Shown: one piece after another, positions 1-6,492 of the stretch
Position numbering within the stretch: the first letter of the stretch is position 1
Layout of the letters: every line of letters begins with the position of its first letter
Origin: Streptomyces griseus
Lineage (GTDB): Bacteria > Actinomycetota > Actinomycetes > Streptomycetales > Streptomycetaceae
Assembly (NCBI RefSeq): GCF_900460065.1
Contig: NZ_UAVD01000039.1
Location: 1-64,000 of the forward strand
Reading direction: 5' to 3'
Length of the DNA: 64,000 nt
The notes under the pieces: model-generated
Seen by the model: the letters and a program-made list of their open reading frames with translations, nothing else
Told to the model about the DNA's origin: nothing
The model's database searches: none
Made by a program: the position numbers and the translations under genes

Positions 1-116
1 CCCAACTGCTCGGCCGCTCCACCCGGGACCTCGCCCGCGAACTGGGTCCCGCCTACGAACGCGAGGTCGTACACAGGGACGATCTGGTCCTCCTCGCGCC
101 GCGCCTCACCCCCTGA
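1..116 (+). CDS. proB: Glutamate 5-kinase, C-terminal fragment (cut by window edge)
   Basis: Only the last 37 codons are present, in the frame that reads through position 3 to a TGA at 114-116. The peptide contains GRSTRELAR-type sequence (here GRSTRDLARELGPAYE) followed by EVVHRDDLVLL. I recognise this as the end of the PUA domain of actinobacterial glutamate 5-kinase, which phosphorylates glutamate in the first step of proline synthesis. The downstream proA encodes the next enzyme, which supports the call. The start and kinase domain lie upstream of the window. Confidence 0.85.
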   Translation, partial: QLLGRSTRDLARELGPAYEREVVHRDDLVLLAPRLTP

Positions 117-124
117 AACGGCTG

Positions 125-152
125 AAAGTCCCGCCCTCCAGCAGGGACCTTT
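125..152 (+). terminator. Weak hairpin after proB
   Basis: GTCCC (128-132) can pair with GGGAC (144-148) across an 11-nt loop, and AAA before it can pair with TTT after a one-base bulge. It lies 12 nt after the proB stop. The stem is short, so this is a possible rather than a strong terminator. Confidence 0.4.
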
Positions 153-176
153 ACCAAAACCACCCCATGCCCGGCT

Positions 177-200
177 GTGGACTGGTCCACTTTGTAGTGG
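177..200. promoter_or_regulatory. Two overlapping dyads upstream of the 245 start (possible operator)
   Basis: GTGGAC-TG-GTCCAC (177-190) is a perfect 6-bp-arm palindrome. CCAC (187-190) also pairs with GTGG (197-200). The 16 bases at 176-191 match 12 of 16 positions of the DasR site consensus AGTGGTCTAGACCACT as I remember it. The dyad is seen directly; a DasR role is a weak inference. Confidence 0.35.
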
Positions 201-244
201 GGAAACAGGGGTACCGCACAGCAACACACCACAGGAGGCCGCCG

Positions 245-736
245 GTGAGACGAGCGCGCCCGGGGGCGCCGCCCCGAGGCACGGCCAACCGCGCCCTGAC
301 GAGTGTCGGAGCGGGGGCGGATCTCGACCGGAACGCCGCCCCGGCGGACACCGTCGAACGGGAGCCGGTGAGGAGGGCGAAGGAGGAGTCCCCGCAGTCC
401 AAGCTCTGGCACATCACGCTCAGCGTGTCGGGCGCCGAGATCCCGCTGGGGGAGGTCAGACGCGGCCTGGAGCAACTCGCGCACGACCACCCCTTCCTGC
501 TGACCAGCCGCTACGCGAGCGACCACGCGGAGATCCGCTACTGGGAAGAGGCCCGCGATCTGCACGACGCGGCCGCGGTCGCGCTGCGGCTGTGGGGCGA
601 GCACCGCTCCAGCGCCCGGCTCCCGCCCTGGGAGATCGTCGGCCTGGAAGTCATCGACCGCGAGACCTACCACCTGCGGATCGCCGAGGGCTACGGACCG
701 CCGCCCGCGGCCCCCGTGGGCGTGCACCCCTACTGA
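245..736 (+). CDS. Conserved hypothetical protein between proB and proA (163 aa)
   Basis: I do not recognise a named family. I chose GTG 245 because AGGAGG (233-238) lies 6 nt before it; an in-frame GTG at 368 is an alternative. The first ~45 residues are Arg/Ala/Pro-rich and look disordered. The rest is a compact soluble domain beginning near KLWHITLSVSG, with HPFLLTSRYASDHAEIRYWEEA and ending PPWEIVGLEVIDRETYHLRIAEG-like sequence. No signal peptide or membrane segment is seen. The alternating hydrophobic pattern suggests a small alpha/beta fold. It is probably expressed with the proline genes, but nothing in the sequence gives it a role in proline synthesis. A homologue sits at the same place in other Streptomyces as far as I recall. 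Confidence 0.7.
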   Translation: MRRARPGAPPRGTANRALTSVGAGADLDRNAAPADTVEREPVRRAKEESPQSKLWHITLSVSGAEIPLGEVRRGLEQLAHDHPFLLTSRYASDHAEIRYWEEARDLHDAAAVALRLWGEHRSSARLPPWEIVGLEVIDRETYHLRIAEGYGPPPAAPVGVHPY

Positions 737-803
737 CTCCCGGGGCGATCCGGGGCCGTCCGCGCCCCGGTCCGGGCGTCTCGCATCACGGGATACGTGA
801 CGG

Positions 804-836
804 ATGCCCGCAGAGTGCGCATTACTCTGCGGGCAT
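804..836. promoter_or_regulatory. Perfect 13-bp inverted repeat running into the proA start codon, with an overlapping -10 box
   Basis: ATGCCCGCAGAGT (804-816) and ACTCTGCGGGCAT (824-836) are exact inverted repeats with a 7-nt loop. The right arm includes the first two bases of the proA ATG (835-837). TACTCT (823-828) inside the right arm fits a -10 box 6 nt before the ATG, predicting a leaderless proA mRNA. The dyad could therefore be a DNA operator over the promoter, or an RNA hairpin if transcription starts upstream. Confidence 0.6.
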
Positions 837-2118
837 GACCACGCTCTCGCCCTACGACAACCTCTCCCCGGTCGCGCAGACCGCCTACCGGGCCCGGGCC
901 GCCGCCGCCGACATCGCGCCACTTCCGCGCGCGGCCAAGGACGACGCCCTGCTGGCCATCGCCGACGCCCTCGAAGTGCGCACGAGCGAGATCGTCGAGG
1001 CCAACGCCGAGGACGTCGAGCGCGCCCGCGAGGCCGGGACGAGCGAAGGCATCATCGACCGGCTCACCCTCACCCCGGAACGCATCCGCGCCATCGCCGC
1101 CGACGTACGGGACGTCGCCGCCCTCCCCGACCCGGTCGGCGAGGTGGTGCGCGGCTCGACCCTGCCCAACGGCATCGACCTCCGGCAGGTGCGGGTCCCG
1201 CTCGGCGTGGTCGGCATCATCTACGAGGCCCGGCCCAACGTCACCGTCGACGCCGCCGCCCTCTGCCTGAAGTCCGGCAACGCGGTCCTGCTGCGCGGCT
1301 CCTCCTCGGCCTACGCCTCCAACACCGCCCTGGTCCGGGTCCTGCGCGACGCCGTCGGCGGCTCCGGCCTGCCGGCCGACGCGGTGCAGCTCGTCCCGGG
1401 CGAGAGCCGTGACTCCGTGCGCGAACTGATGCGGGCCCGCGGCCTGGTCGACGTCCTCATCCCGCGCGGCGGCGCCTCCCTGATCCGCACGGTCGTCGAG
1501 GAGTCCACCGTCCCCGTCATCGAGACCGGCACCGGCAACTGCCACGTCTACGTCGACGCCCAGACGGACCTGGCCATGGCGGTCGACATCCTGATCAACT
1601 CCAAGGCCCAGCGCCCCAGCGTCTGCAACGCCGCCGAGACCCTCCTCGTCCACAAGGACGTGGCGGACGCCTTCCTGCCGCTCGCCCTGGACGCGCTGGC
1701 CGATGCCGGGGTCACCGTCCACGGCGACGAGCACGTCCTCGCCCGCGCCGAGGGATCCAAGGCCACCGTGGTCCCGGCGACGACGGAGGACTGGGAGACC
1801 GAATACCTCTCCTACGACATCGCGGCGGCGGTCGTCGACTCCCTGGACGCGGCGGTCGCCCACATCCGGCTCTGGTCCTCCGGCCACACCGAGGCGATCG
1901 TCACCACCTCGCAGGCCGCCGCCCGCCGGTTCACCCAATTGGTGGATTCGACGACGGTCGCCGTGAACGCCTCCACCCGCTTCACGGACGGCGGGCAGTT
2001 CGGCTTCGGCGCCGAGATCGGCATCTCCACGCAGAAGCTGCACGCCCGCGGCCCGATGGGCCTGCCCGAGCTGACCTCGACGAAGTACATCGTCACGGGG
2101 GACGGGCACACCCGCTAG
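835..2118 (+). CDS. proA: Gamma-glutamyl phosphate reductase
   Basis: Second enzyme of proline synthesis: NADPH-dependent reduction of glutamyl-5-phosphate to glutamate semialdehyde, cytoplasmic. The 427-residue length is normal for the family. It is an aldehyde-dehydrogenase-superfamily fold. Visible family landmarks are VPLGVVGIIYEARPNVT (nucleotide-binding half), LIPRGGASLI, VIETGTGNCHVYVD, and the catalytic cysteine in QRPSVCNAAETLL. The C-terminal part carries NASTRFTDGGQFGFGAEIGIST, typical of ProA. The ATG at 835 gives the usual N-terminus; a longer open frame exists upstream but crosses the dyad and non-coding sequence. No ribosome-binding site precedes this ATG, consistent with a leaderless mRNA from TACTCT (823-828). 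A strong hairpin follows the gene. Confidence 0.95.
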   Translation: MTTLSPYDNLSPVAQTAYRARAAAADIAPLPRAAKDDALLAIADALEVRTSEIVEANAEDVERAREAGTSEGIIDRLTLTPERIRAIAADVRDVAALPDPVGEVVRGSTLPNGIDLRQVRVPLGVVGIIYEARPNVTVDAAALCLKSGNAVLLRGSSSAYASNTALVRVLRDAVGGSGLPADAVQLVPGESRDSVRELMRARGLVDVLIPRGGASLIRTVVEESTVPVIETGTGNCHVYVDAQTDLAMAVDILINSKAQRPSVCNAAETLLVHKDVADAFLPLALDALADAGVTVHGDEHVLARAEGSKATVVPATTEDWETEYLSYDIAAAVVDSLDAAVAHIRLWSSGHTEAIVTTSQAAARRFTQLVDSTTVAVNASTRFTDGGQFGFGAEIGISTQKLHARGPMGLPELTSTKYIVTGDGHTR

Positions 2119-2120
2119 GT

Positions 2121-2175
2121 CCTGGCGTCACCCTGCCGTCGTCGCCCGAAGGGCAGGCGGCAAAGTGACGCCAGG
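2121..2175 (+). terminator. Long hairpin terminator after proA
   Basis: CCTGGCGTCAC (2121-2131) pairs exactly with GTGACGCCAGG (2165-2175), and CCTGCC pairs with GGCAGG inside. It begins 3 nt after the proA stop. There is no T tract, as is common for Streptomyces terminators. Confidence 0.7.
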
Positions 2176-2310
2176 GGCCGGACCTCCTCGCGGGCCCCTC
2201 CCGGCCGGCTCCTTCCGCCGGGAGGGGCCGACCGCGGGTCCCTCCGTGCCGATCCGGGGGAGTTTGCGGGCTCCCTGCCCAAATCGTCCCGGCCGGGCTA
2301 CGCTGAATCC

Positions 2311-2892
2311 GTGCCGGACGACGTGGGGGGCAAGCCGTTTCCTGACGGCTGGGAGCCCGACGACGACCGCGGGGGCGCGGACGAGGACTTCGCCTCCGTG
2401 GTGTTCGACGAGGACTTCGTCCGGTCGGCGCCCGTCCACGAGCCCACCGCCGTGGAGCGCCTGCTCGCCGCCGCCGAGGCCCGCGCCGAGGCGGACGCCG
2501 CCCGCGCCCGACGGAGCCGCCGGGCCGACGACGACGCCTACGACCCCTACGGCGGCCCCCGGGGCTACCACGACCCCCAGGACCTCGACTACGACCCCGG
2601 CATCGGGGACGGCGACTGCGCCCCGGGTCCCTACGGCCGCCACGGCGGCTCCCTGCGCCCCTACCGCAACTCCGCCCGCTGGCACCGCCCGGTCGCCTGG
2701 CTGCTCGCCCTGGTGATGGGCGTCGGCATGGTCTCCCTCGCCTTCACCGCGGTCTACCGGGGCGGCTCGAACAACCGGCAGGACCAGGTGCCGCCGCCCG
2801 TCACCAGCGGCGTGGACAAGCCCGGGGCCGCCCCGTCGGCCTCCGCGGACTACTCCCGCCCCACGGTCTCCGCCGAGCCCAGGGTGCCCTGA
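2311..2892 (+). CDS. Unknown single-span membrane protein with acidic N-terminus (193 aa)
   Basis: Function unknown. The N-terminal ~115 residues are acidic and Tyr/Asp/Gly-rich (GWEPDDDRGG, YDPYGGPRGYHDP), probably disordered in the cytoplasm. One membrane span follows (about residues 128-150, AWLLALVMGVGMVSLAFTAV), with a short Pro/Ser-rich outer tail. A motif near residues 30-45, SVVFDEDFVRSAPVHEP, recurs in the next gene as SLVFDESFVQAARMQEF, so the two appear related at the N-terminus. GTG 2311 is preceded by TACGCT with a 6-nt gap and no ribosome-binding site, suggesting a leaderless mRNA. It is not obviously co-transcribed with proA because of the hairpin between them. Confidence 0.7.
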   Translation: MPDDVGGKPFPDGWEPDDDRGGADEDFASVVFDEDFVRSAPVHEPTAVERLLAAAEARAEADAARARRSRRADDDAYDPYGGPRGYHDPQDLDYDPGIGDGDCAPGPYGRHGGSLRPYRNSARWHRPVAWLLALVMGVGMVSLAFTAVYRGGSNNRQDQVPPPVTSGVDKPGAAPSASADYSRPTVSAEPRVP

Positions 2893-2962
2893 ACCCACCC
2901 CCTCATCACCCGTTCGCCGACGGCCCTCCCCGGTGCTCCCGGACTTCCCGGCCGTCTCCGCG

Positions 2963-2990
2963 TTTACACGGGCCGCAATCGACCTACCCT
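2963..2990 (+). promoter_or_regulatory. Candidate housekeeping promoter for the gene at 3099
   Basis: TTTACA (2963-2968), a 16-bp spacer and TACCCT (2985-2990). Transcription would start near 2997, giving a leader of about 100 nt to the ATG at 3099. A GTG lies exactly at 2997, 6 nt after the -10 box, so a longer leaderless product is the alternative. Confidence 0.5.
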
Positions 2991-3098
2991 CAAGATGTGA
3001 CCCCTCGTTCCCAGGGGGGCTTCTCGCTGCGGAGGCCACTCGGCCGAAGCGGACCGTTGCGCACCGAACCGACCGGTGTGGAGATGGGGAGAGAAGTC

Positions 3099-4244
3099 AT
3101 GACAGGCCGCTCAGAACCACCGGACGGTGCGCCCGAGAACCCCGCGGGCGGCGAGGACGAGTACCGCTCGCTCGTCTTCGACGAATCGTTCGTCCAGGCT
3201 GCGCGGATGCAGGAGTTCTCGGCGCAGGAACGGATGGGCGAGCACGCCCGCGCCGTCCGGACGCTGCCCGACACCCAGGTCATCCGCAGCGGCGGCGGCT
3301 CCCGGGCCGCCATAGCCCTGGTCGTCCTCATCGCCCTGGCCTTCGCGGTCGCCGTCTACATCGGGTTCCGCAGCCCCTACCCCCAGCCGCCCGCGCGGCG
3401 CGCCGAACCCCTGCGGACCACCGTCGTCCCCCTGGCCCCCCGCGGTGCCGTGCCGGGCGGATCACCCGAGCGGCTGTACGGGGCCGAACCGGTCTCCGGC
3501 TTCCGCACGGGCGCGGACGGCATCAACTACCCCGGCGTGGAGCGCACGCAGAACTTCTCCGACAGCCAGATCACCGCCGCTCTCGCCACGGTCAAGGACT
3601 ACCTGGTCGAGTCGTCCCTGAACCCCGACGTCCTCACCGGCTCCGTACGCCGGCCCGTCGAGCACCTCCTCGACCCGGACCAGCGCCCCCAGTTCGAACA
3701 GGCCCTGAGCGACCCGGCGGACGACGGGGGCCACGCCGCCACCGGCTGGCTGGTGCGCTTCGACCCGGAGCGGGTGGAGCTCGCCGACCCGCAGATCCGG
3801 GTCGACGGGACCCTCCGCTACGAGGAGGAGGCCCCCGGCGTCCTCGGCGTCGTCTCGGACCACACGTTCACCTACGCCCTGCGCCCGGCGGACGGGCCCC
3901 ACCGGGACGACGACGCCTCCCTGTTCACCGTGCGGCGCGAGCTGCACTTCCGCCTCGACCGGGAGGACCTGCGACTGCACCGCCTGGAGGTGCTCACCGC
4001 CCATGTCCAGGCCGGGCCGCAGTCCTGCTCGGCCGACGCGACCGGGATGCTCCGCCCGCTCCTCGCCGGGGAACGGGCGGACGACCGCGGGCCCGCCGCC
4101 ACCGACCCGTACGCCACGGGCCGGCCCACGGCGGCGCTGTGCGGCACCCTGGAGGCCGTCAGCTCCCCGAAGGCCCCGACGACGTCCCCGGGCTCCCCTC
4201 CTCGGGGTCCCGGGGCCGACCCGTCGTCCCGTCCCCGTCCGTAG
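3099..4244 (+). CDS. Unknown membrane-anchored extracytoplasmic protein (381 aa)
   Basis: Function unknown. It has a cytoplasmic N-terminus with the SLVFDESFVQAARMQEFSAQERM motif split by the same F-D-E-x-F-V core as the preceding gene, one membrane span (about residues 70-92, AAIALVVLIALAFAVAVYIGF), and a ~280-residue outer domain rich in charged residues (YGAEPVSGFRTGADGINYPG; later DDDASLFTVRRELHF and CSADATG near the end). I chose ATG 3099 because GGGGAGAGAAG lies 5 nt upstream; an in-frame GTG at 2997 would add 34 residues. The last 86 bp overlap the convergent metalloprotease gene on the other strand. The single span and exported domain suggest a cell-envelope role, possibly linked to that protease; this is inference from position only. 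Confidence 0.7.
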   Translation: MTGRSEPPDGAPENPAGGEDEYRSLVFDESFVQAARMQEFSAQERMGEHARAVRTLPDTQVIRSGGGSRAAIALVVLIALAFAVAVYIGFRSPYPQPPARRAEPLRTTVVPLAPRGAVPGGSPERLYGAEPVSGFRTGADGINYPGVERTQNFSDSQITAALATVKDYLVESSLNPDVLTGSVRRPVEHLLDPDQRPQFEQALSDPADDGGHAATGWLVRFDPERVELADPQIRVDGTLRYEEEAPGVLGVVSDHTFTYALRPADGPHRDDDASLFTVRRELHFRLDREDLRLHRLEVLTAHVQAGPQSCSADATGMLRPLLAGERADDRGPAATDPYATGRPTAALCGTLEAVSSPKAPTTSPGSPPRGPGADPSSRPRP

Positions 4245-5307
4245 CGGAACCGTCGGACGGGCCCTGCGCCCCGCCCTTCGCGCCCCCGGTTCCGGTGAAC
4301 CGGTCGCGCAGCTTGCCGCCCAGGTCTCCCGCGCCGCCCGCGATGTCGCCCACGAGCTTCATCAGCGGGTCCTTGCTGGTGCGCACGGTGTCCGCGTAGT
4401 GCGAGGCGGACTCCCGGAACGAGTCGGTCACCGAGGCCTCCTTGTCCTCGTCGCGCCGCGGGTAGTGGCCGTCCATGATCCGCTGGAAGTCGCGGGTCTC
4501 CGACCACTTCTTCAGCTCGGCGGCCCGCACCGTGGTGAACGGGTGCGTCCGGGGCAGCACATTGAGGATCTTGAGCACGGAGTCGCGGAGGTCGCCGCCC
4601 TTCTCGTACTCGTCGGCCTGCGCGAGGAAGGCGTCCACGTTCATCTCGTGGAGGTGATTGCCGCCCGCGATCTTCATCAGACCGCGCATCGAGGCCTGTA
4701 TGTCCTGGCCCACCAGCAGCCCGGCCCGGTCCGCGGACAGCTCCGACTTGCGGAACCACTCGCGCAGCGCCGTCACTATCGCCATGATCGCCACATTGCC
4801 CAGCGGGATCCAGGCGACCTTCACGGCGAGGTTGGTCAGGAAAAGCAGTATCGTCCGGTACACCGAGTGACCGGAGAGCGCGTGGCCCACCTCGTGGCCC
4901 ACCACCGCCCGCATCTCCTCCTCGTCGAGCAGCTCGACCAGCCCGGTGGTGACGACGATGATCGGCTCGTCCAGCCCGATGCACATGGCGTTGGGCTGCG
5001 GGTCCTGCTTCACGTACATCGGCGGGACCTTCTCCAGGTCCAGGATGTAACACGCGTCCCGCAGCATGACGTTGAGGTGGGCGAACTGCGCGTCGCTCAC
5101 CCGGACGGAGTCGGAGAGGAAAAGCAGCCGCAGGCTGCGCTCCGGGAGCAGCCCGCTGAGCGCCTTGAACACGGTGTCGAACCCGGTCAGCTTGCGCAGG
5201 GCAACCAGGGCCGAGCGGTCGGCGGGGTGCTCGTAGGCCCGGGAGGAGATCCCGGGGAAACGCCGGCGCTGCCTGCTCGGCACGTTCTCGTGACTGCTGT
5301 CGGTCAT
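4159..5307 (-). CDS. M48-family zinc metalloprotease, membrane-associated (HtpX-like)
   Basis: Zinc peptidase of the M48 family, likely acting on membrane or misfolded proteins. The zinc motif HEVGHALSGH is clear, and a downstream glutamate in SELSADRAGLL fits the third ligand. Hydrophobic segments flank the active site (TILLFLTNLAVKVAWIPLGNVAIMAIV), as in HtpX-like proteins. The C-terminal ~80 residues are Gly/Asp/Ser-rich and probably disordered. I used ATG 5307 (382 aa), preceded by an AGGGGG stretch, rather than an in-frame ATG 45 nt upstream. The 3' end runs 86 bp into the convergent gene. Family assignment is firm; substrate is unknown. Confidence 0.88.
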   Translation of the reverse strand: MTDSSHENVPSRQRRRFPGISSRAYEHPADRSALVALRKLTGFDTVFKALSGLLPERSLRLLFLSDSVRVSDAQFAHLNVMLRDACYILDLEKVPPMYVKQDPQPNAMCIGLDEPIIVVTTGLVELLDEEEMRAVVGHEVGHALSGHSVYRTILLFLTNLAVKVAWIPLGNVAIMAIVTALREWFRKSELSADRAGLLVGQDIQASMRGLMKIAGGNHLHEMNVDAFLAQADEYEKGGDLRDSVLKILNVLPRTHPFTTVRAAELKKWSETRDFQRIMDGHYPRRDEDKEASVTDSFRESASHYADTVRTSKDPLMKLVGDIAGGAGDLGGKLRDRFTGTGGAKGGAQGPSDGSATDGDGTTGRPRDPEEGSPGTSSGPSGS

Positions 5308-5418
5308 GGATGGCCCCCTGTTCGTACGAGACGTCGCTCGTCCCCCGGACAAAACCCAGCGTATGCGCTGGCGCTACGGTGTGCGGGGGGCTGTGGATAA
5401 CTTTGAGGAGCGCCCGAA

Positions 5419-5571
5419 ATGCCGCACACCGCCGTACTGCTCGCCGCCGCGTCCGAGGAGCAGGGACCGGGTGACACCCTCCGGATCGTGTTGCTCGTCT
5501 CGATCCTCGGAGCGGTGCTCCTCGCGTGGTTCCTGCTGCGCGGATACCGCAACGACGACAACAACGACTGA
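5419..5571 (+). CDS. Small single-span membrane protein (50 aa)
   Basis: Unknown function. A 50-residue frame starts at an ATG preceded by GAGGAG (5405-5410). It reads MPHTAVLLAAASEEQGPGD, then a hydrophobic segment TLRIVLLVSILGAVLLAWFLL, then a basic-to-acidic tail RGYRNDDNND. Codon third positions are GC-rich like those of neighbouring genes. Together with the next small gene and nadD it forms a plus-strand series with short gaps. It is too small for default gene-finder cut-offs, so annotation of relatives may be patchy. Confidence 0.65.
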   Translation: MPHTAVLLAAASEEQGPGDTLRIVLLVSILGAVLLAWFLLRGYRNDDNND

Positions 5572-5655
5572 GTCGCCGTGAGCGTGCCCGGTGGTCCCGC
5601 ATACGATGTGACCGACGTCTTCCTTCCGCCTCACGATCGATAGGTCCTGCCGAAG

Positions 5656-5817
5656 ATGAGCCTCACGAGCACCGCACACGAACTGGTCACCCTTGCCTCC
5701 GGAGGCGAGGGCGGCGGCAACCACGAAAGCCTCAACCCGTACTTCGTCGGCGCCGGGGCCTTTGTCGCGCTGATGCTGCTGCTGTGGATCACCATCAGCT
5801 TCAACCGCGACCGCTGA
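5656..5817 (+). CDS. Small single-span membrane protein (53 aa)
   Basis: Unknown function. The frame starts at ATG 5656 and has an outer N-terminal stretch MSLTSTAHELVTLASGGEGG, a hydrophobic segment PYFVGAGAFVALMLLLWITI and a short positively charged end SFNRDR. That topology places the C-terminus inside. It is 84 nt after the previous small membrane gene and 38 nt before nadD. Codon use matches coding DNA. I recall a small hypothetical protein at this position in other Streptomyces, but cannot confirm this here. Confidence 0.65.
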   Translation: MSLTSTAHELVTLASGGEGGGNHESLNPYFVGAGAFVALMLLLWITISFNRDR

Positions 5818-5855
5818 GTCGGGGGCGTACAGCTGTGCCAGTAGGCTCTGCACGC

Positions 5856-6473
5856 ATGGGAGAGCAGGAAGTGCCTACCGGCCCCGGCAGACGCCGCATC
5901 GGCGTGATGGGCGGGACATTCGACCCGATCCACCATGGACACCTGGTGGCGGCCAGTGAAGTGGCCGCCCAGTTCCACCTCGACGAGGTCGTCTTCGTCC
6001 CGACCGGGCAGCCGTGGCAGAAGAGTCACAAGAGGGTCTCCCCGGCCGAGGACCGCTATCTCATGACGGTCATCGCCACCGCGTCCAACCCGCAGTTCTC
6101 CGTCAGCCGCAGTGACATCGACCGTGGCGGACCGACGTACACCATCGATACGCTGCGGGACCTGCGCGAGGTCCACGGCGACGCGGACCTCTTCTTCATC
6201 ACCGGCGCCGACGCGTTGTCCCAGATCCTCACCTGGCGCGACGCCGAGGAGCTGTTCTCGCTCTCCCACTTCATCGGTGTGACCCGCCCGGGTCACGTGC
6301 TCACGGACGACGGGCTGCCCGAGGGCGGTGTCTCCCTCGTGGAGGTCCCCGCGCTGGCGATCTCGTCCACGGACTGCCGTGAGAGGGTCGCGCAGGGGGA
6401 GCCGGTCTGGTACCTGGTGCCGGACGGCGTGGTCCGCTACATCGACAAGCGCCAGCTGTACCGCGGCGAATGA
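5856..6473 (+). CDS. nadD: Nicotinate-nucleotide adenylyltransferase
   Basis: Adenylates nicotinate mononucleotide to deamido-NAD in NAD synthesis. The nucleotidyltransferase signature is clear: GVMGGTFDPIHHGHL (HxGH) near the N-terminus and ISSTDCR near the C-terminus. The 205-residue length is normal. The start is ambiguous. ATG 5856 has a -10-like TAGGCT 8 nt upstream and would be leaderless. In-frame GTG 5871 has GGGAGAG at a 6-nt spacing. I list the longer form, which matches the N-terminus I remember for S. coelicolor NadD. The next gene begins 19 nt after its stop, and the nadD - LCP-like - rsfS - phosphoglycerate mutase order is typical of actinobacteria. Confidence 0.93.
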   Translation: MGEQEVPTGPGRRRIGVMGGTFDPIHHGHLVAASEVAAQFHLDEVVFVPTGQPWQKSHKRVSPAEDRYLMTVIATASNPQFSVSRSDIDRGGPTYTIDTLRDLREVHGDADLFFITGADALSQILTWRDAEELFSLSHFIGVTRPGHVLTDDGLPEGGVSLVEVPALAISSTDCRERVAQGEPVWYLVPDGVVRYIDKRQLYRGE

Positions 6474-6492
6474 GCCACGGAGAGGGGCACCG

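Noticed and set aside
53..922. 289-codon minus-strand frame over proB end and the 163-aa protein
   Set aside because: Low-complexity Arg/Gly/Pro product, antisense to better-supported genes.
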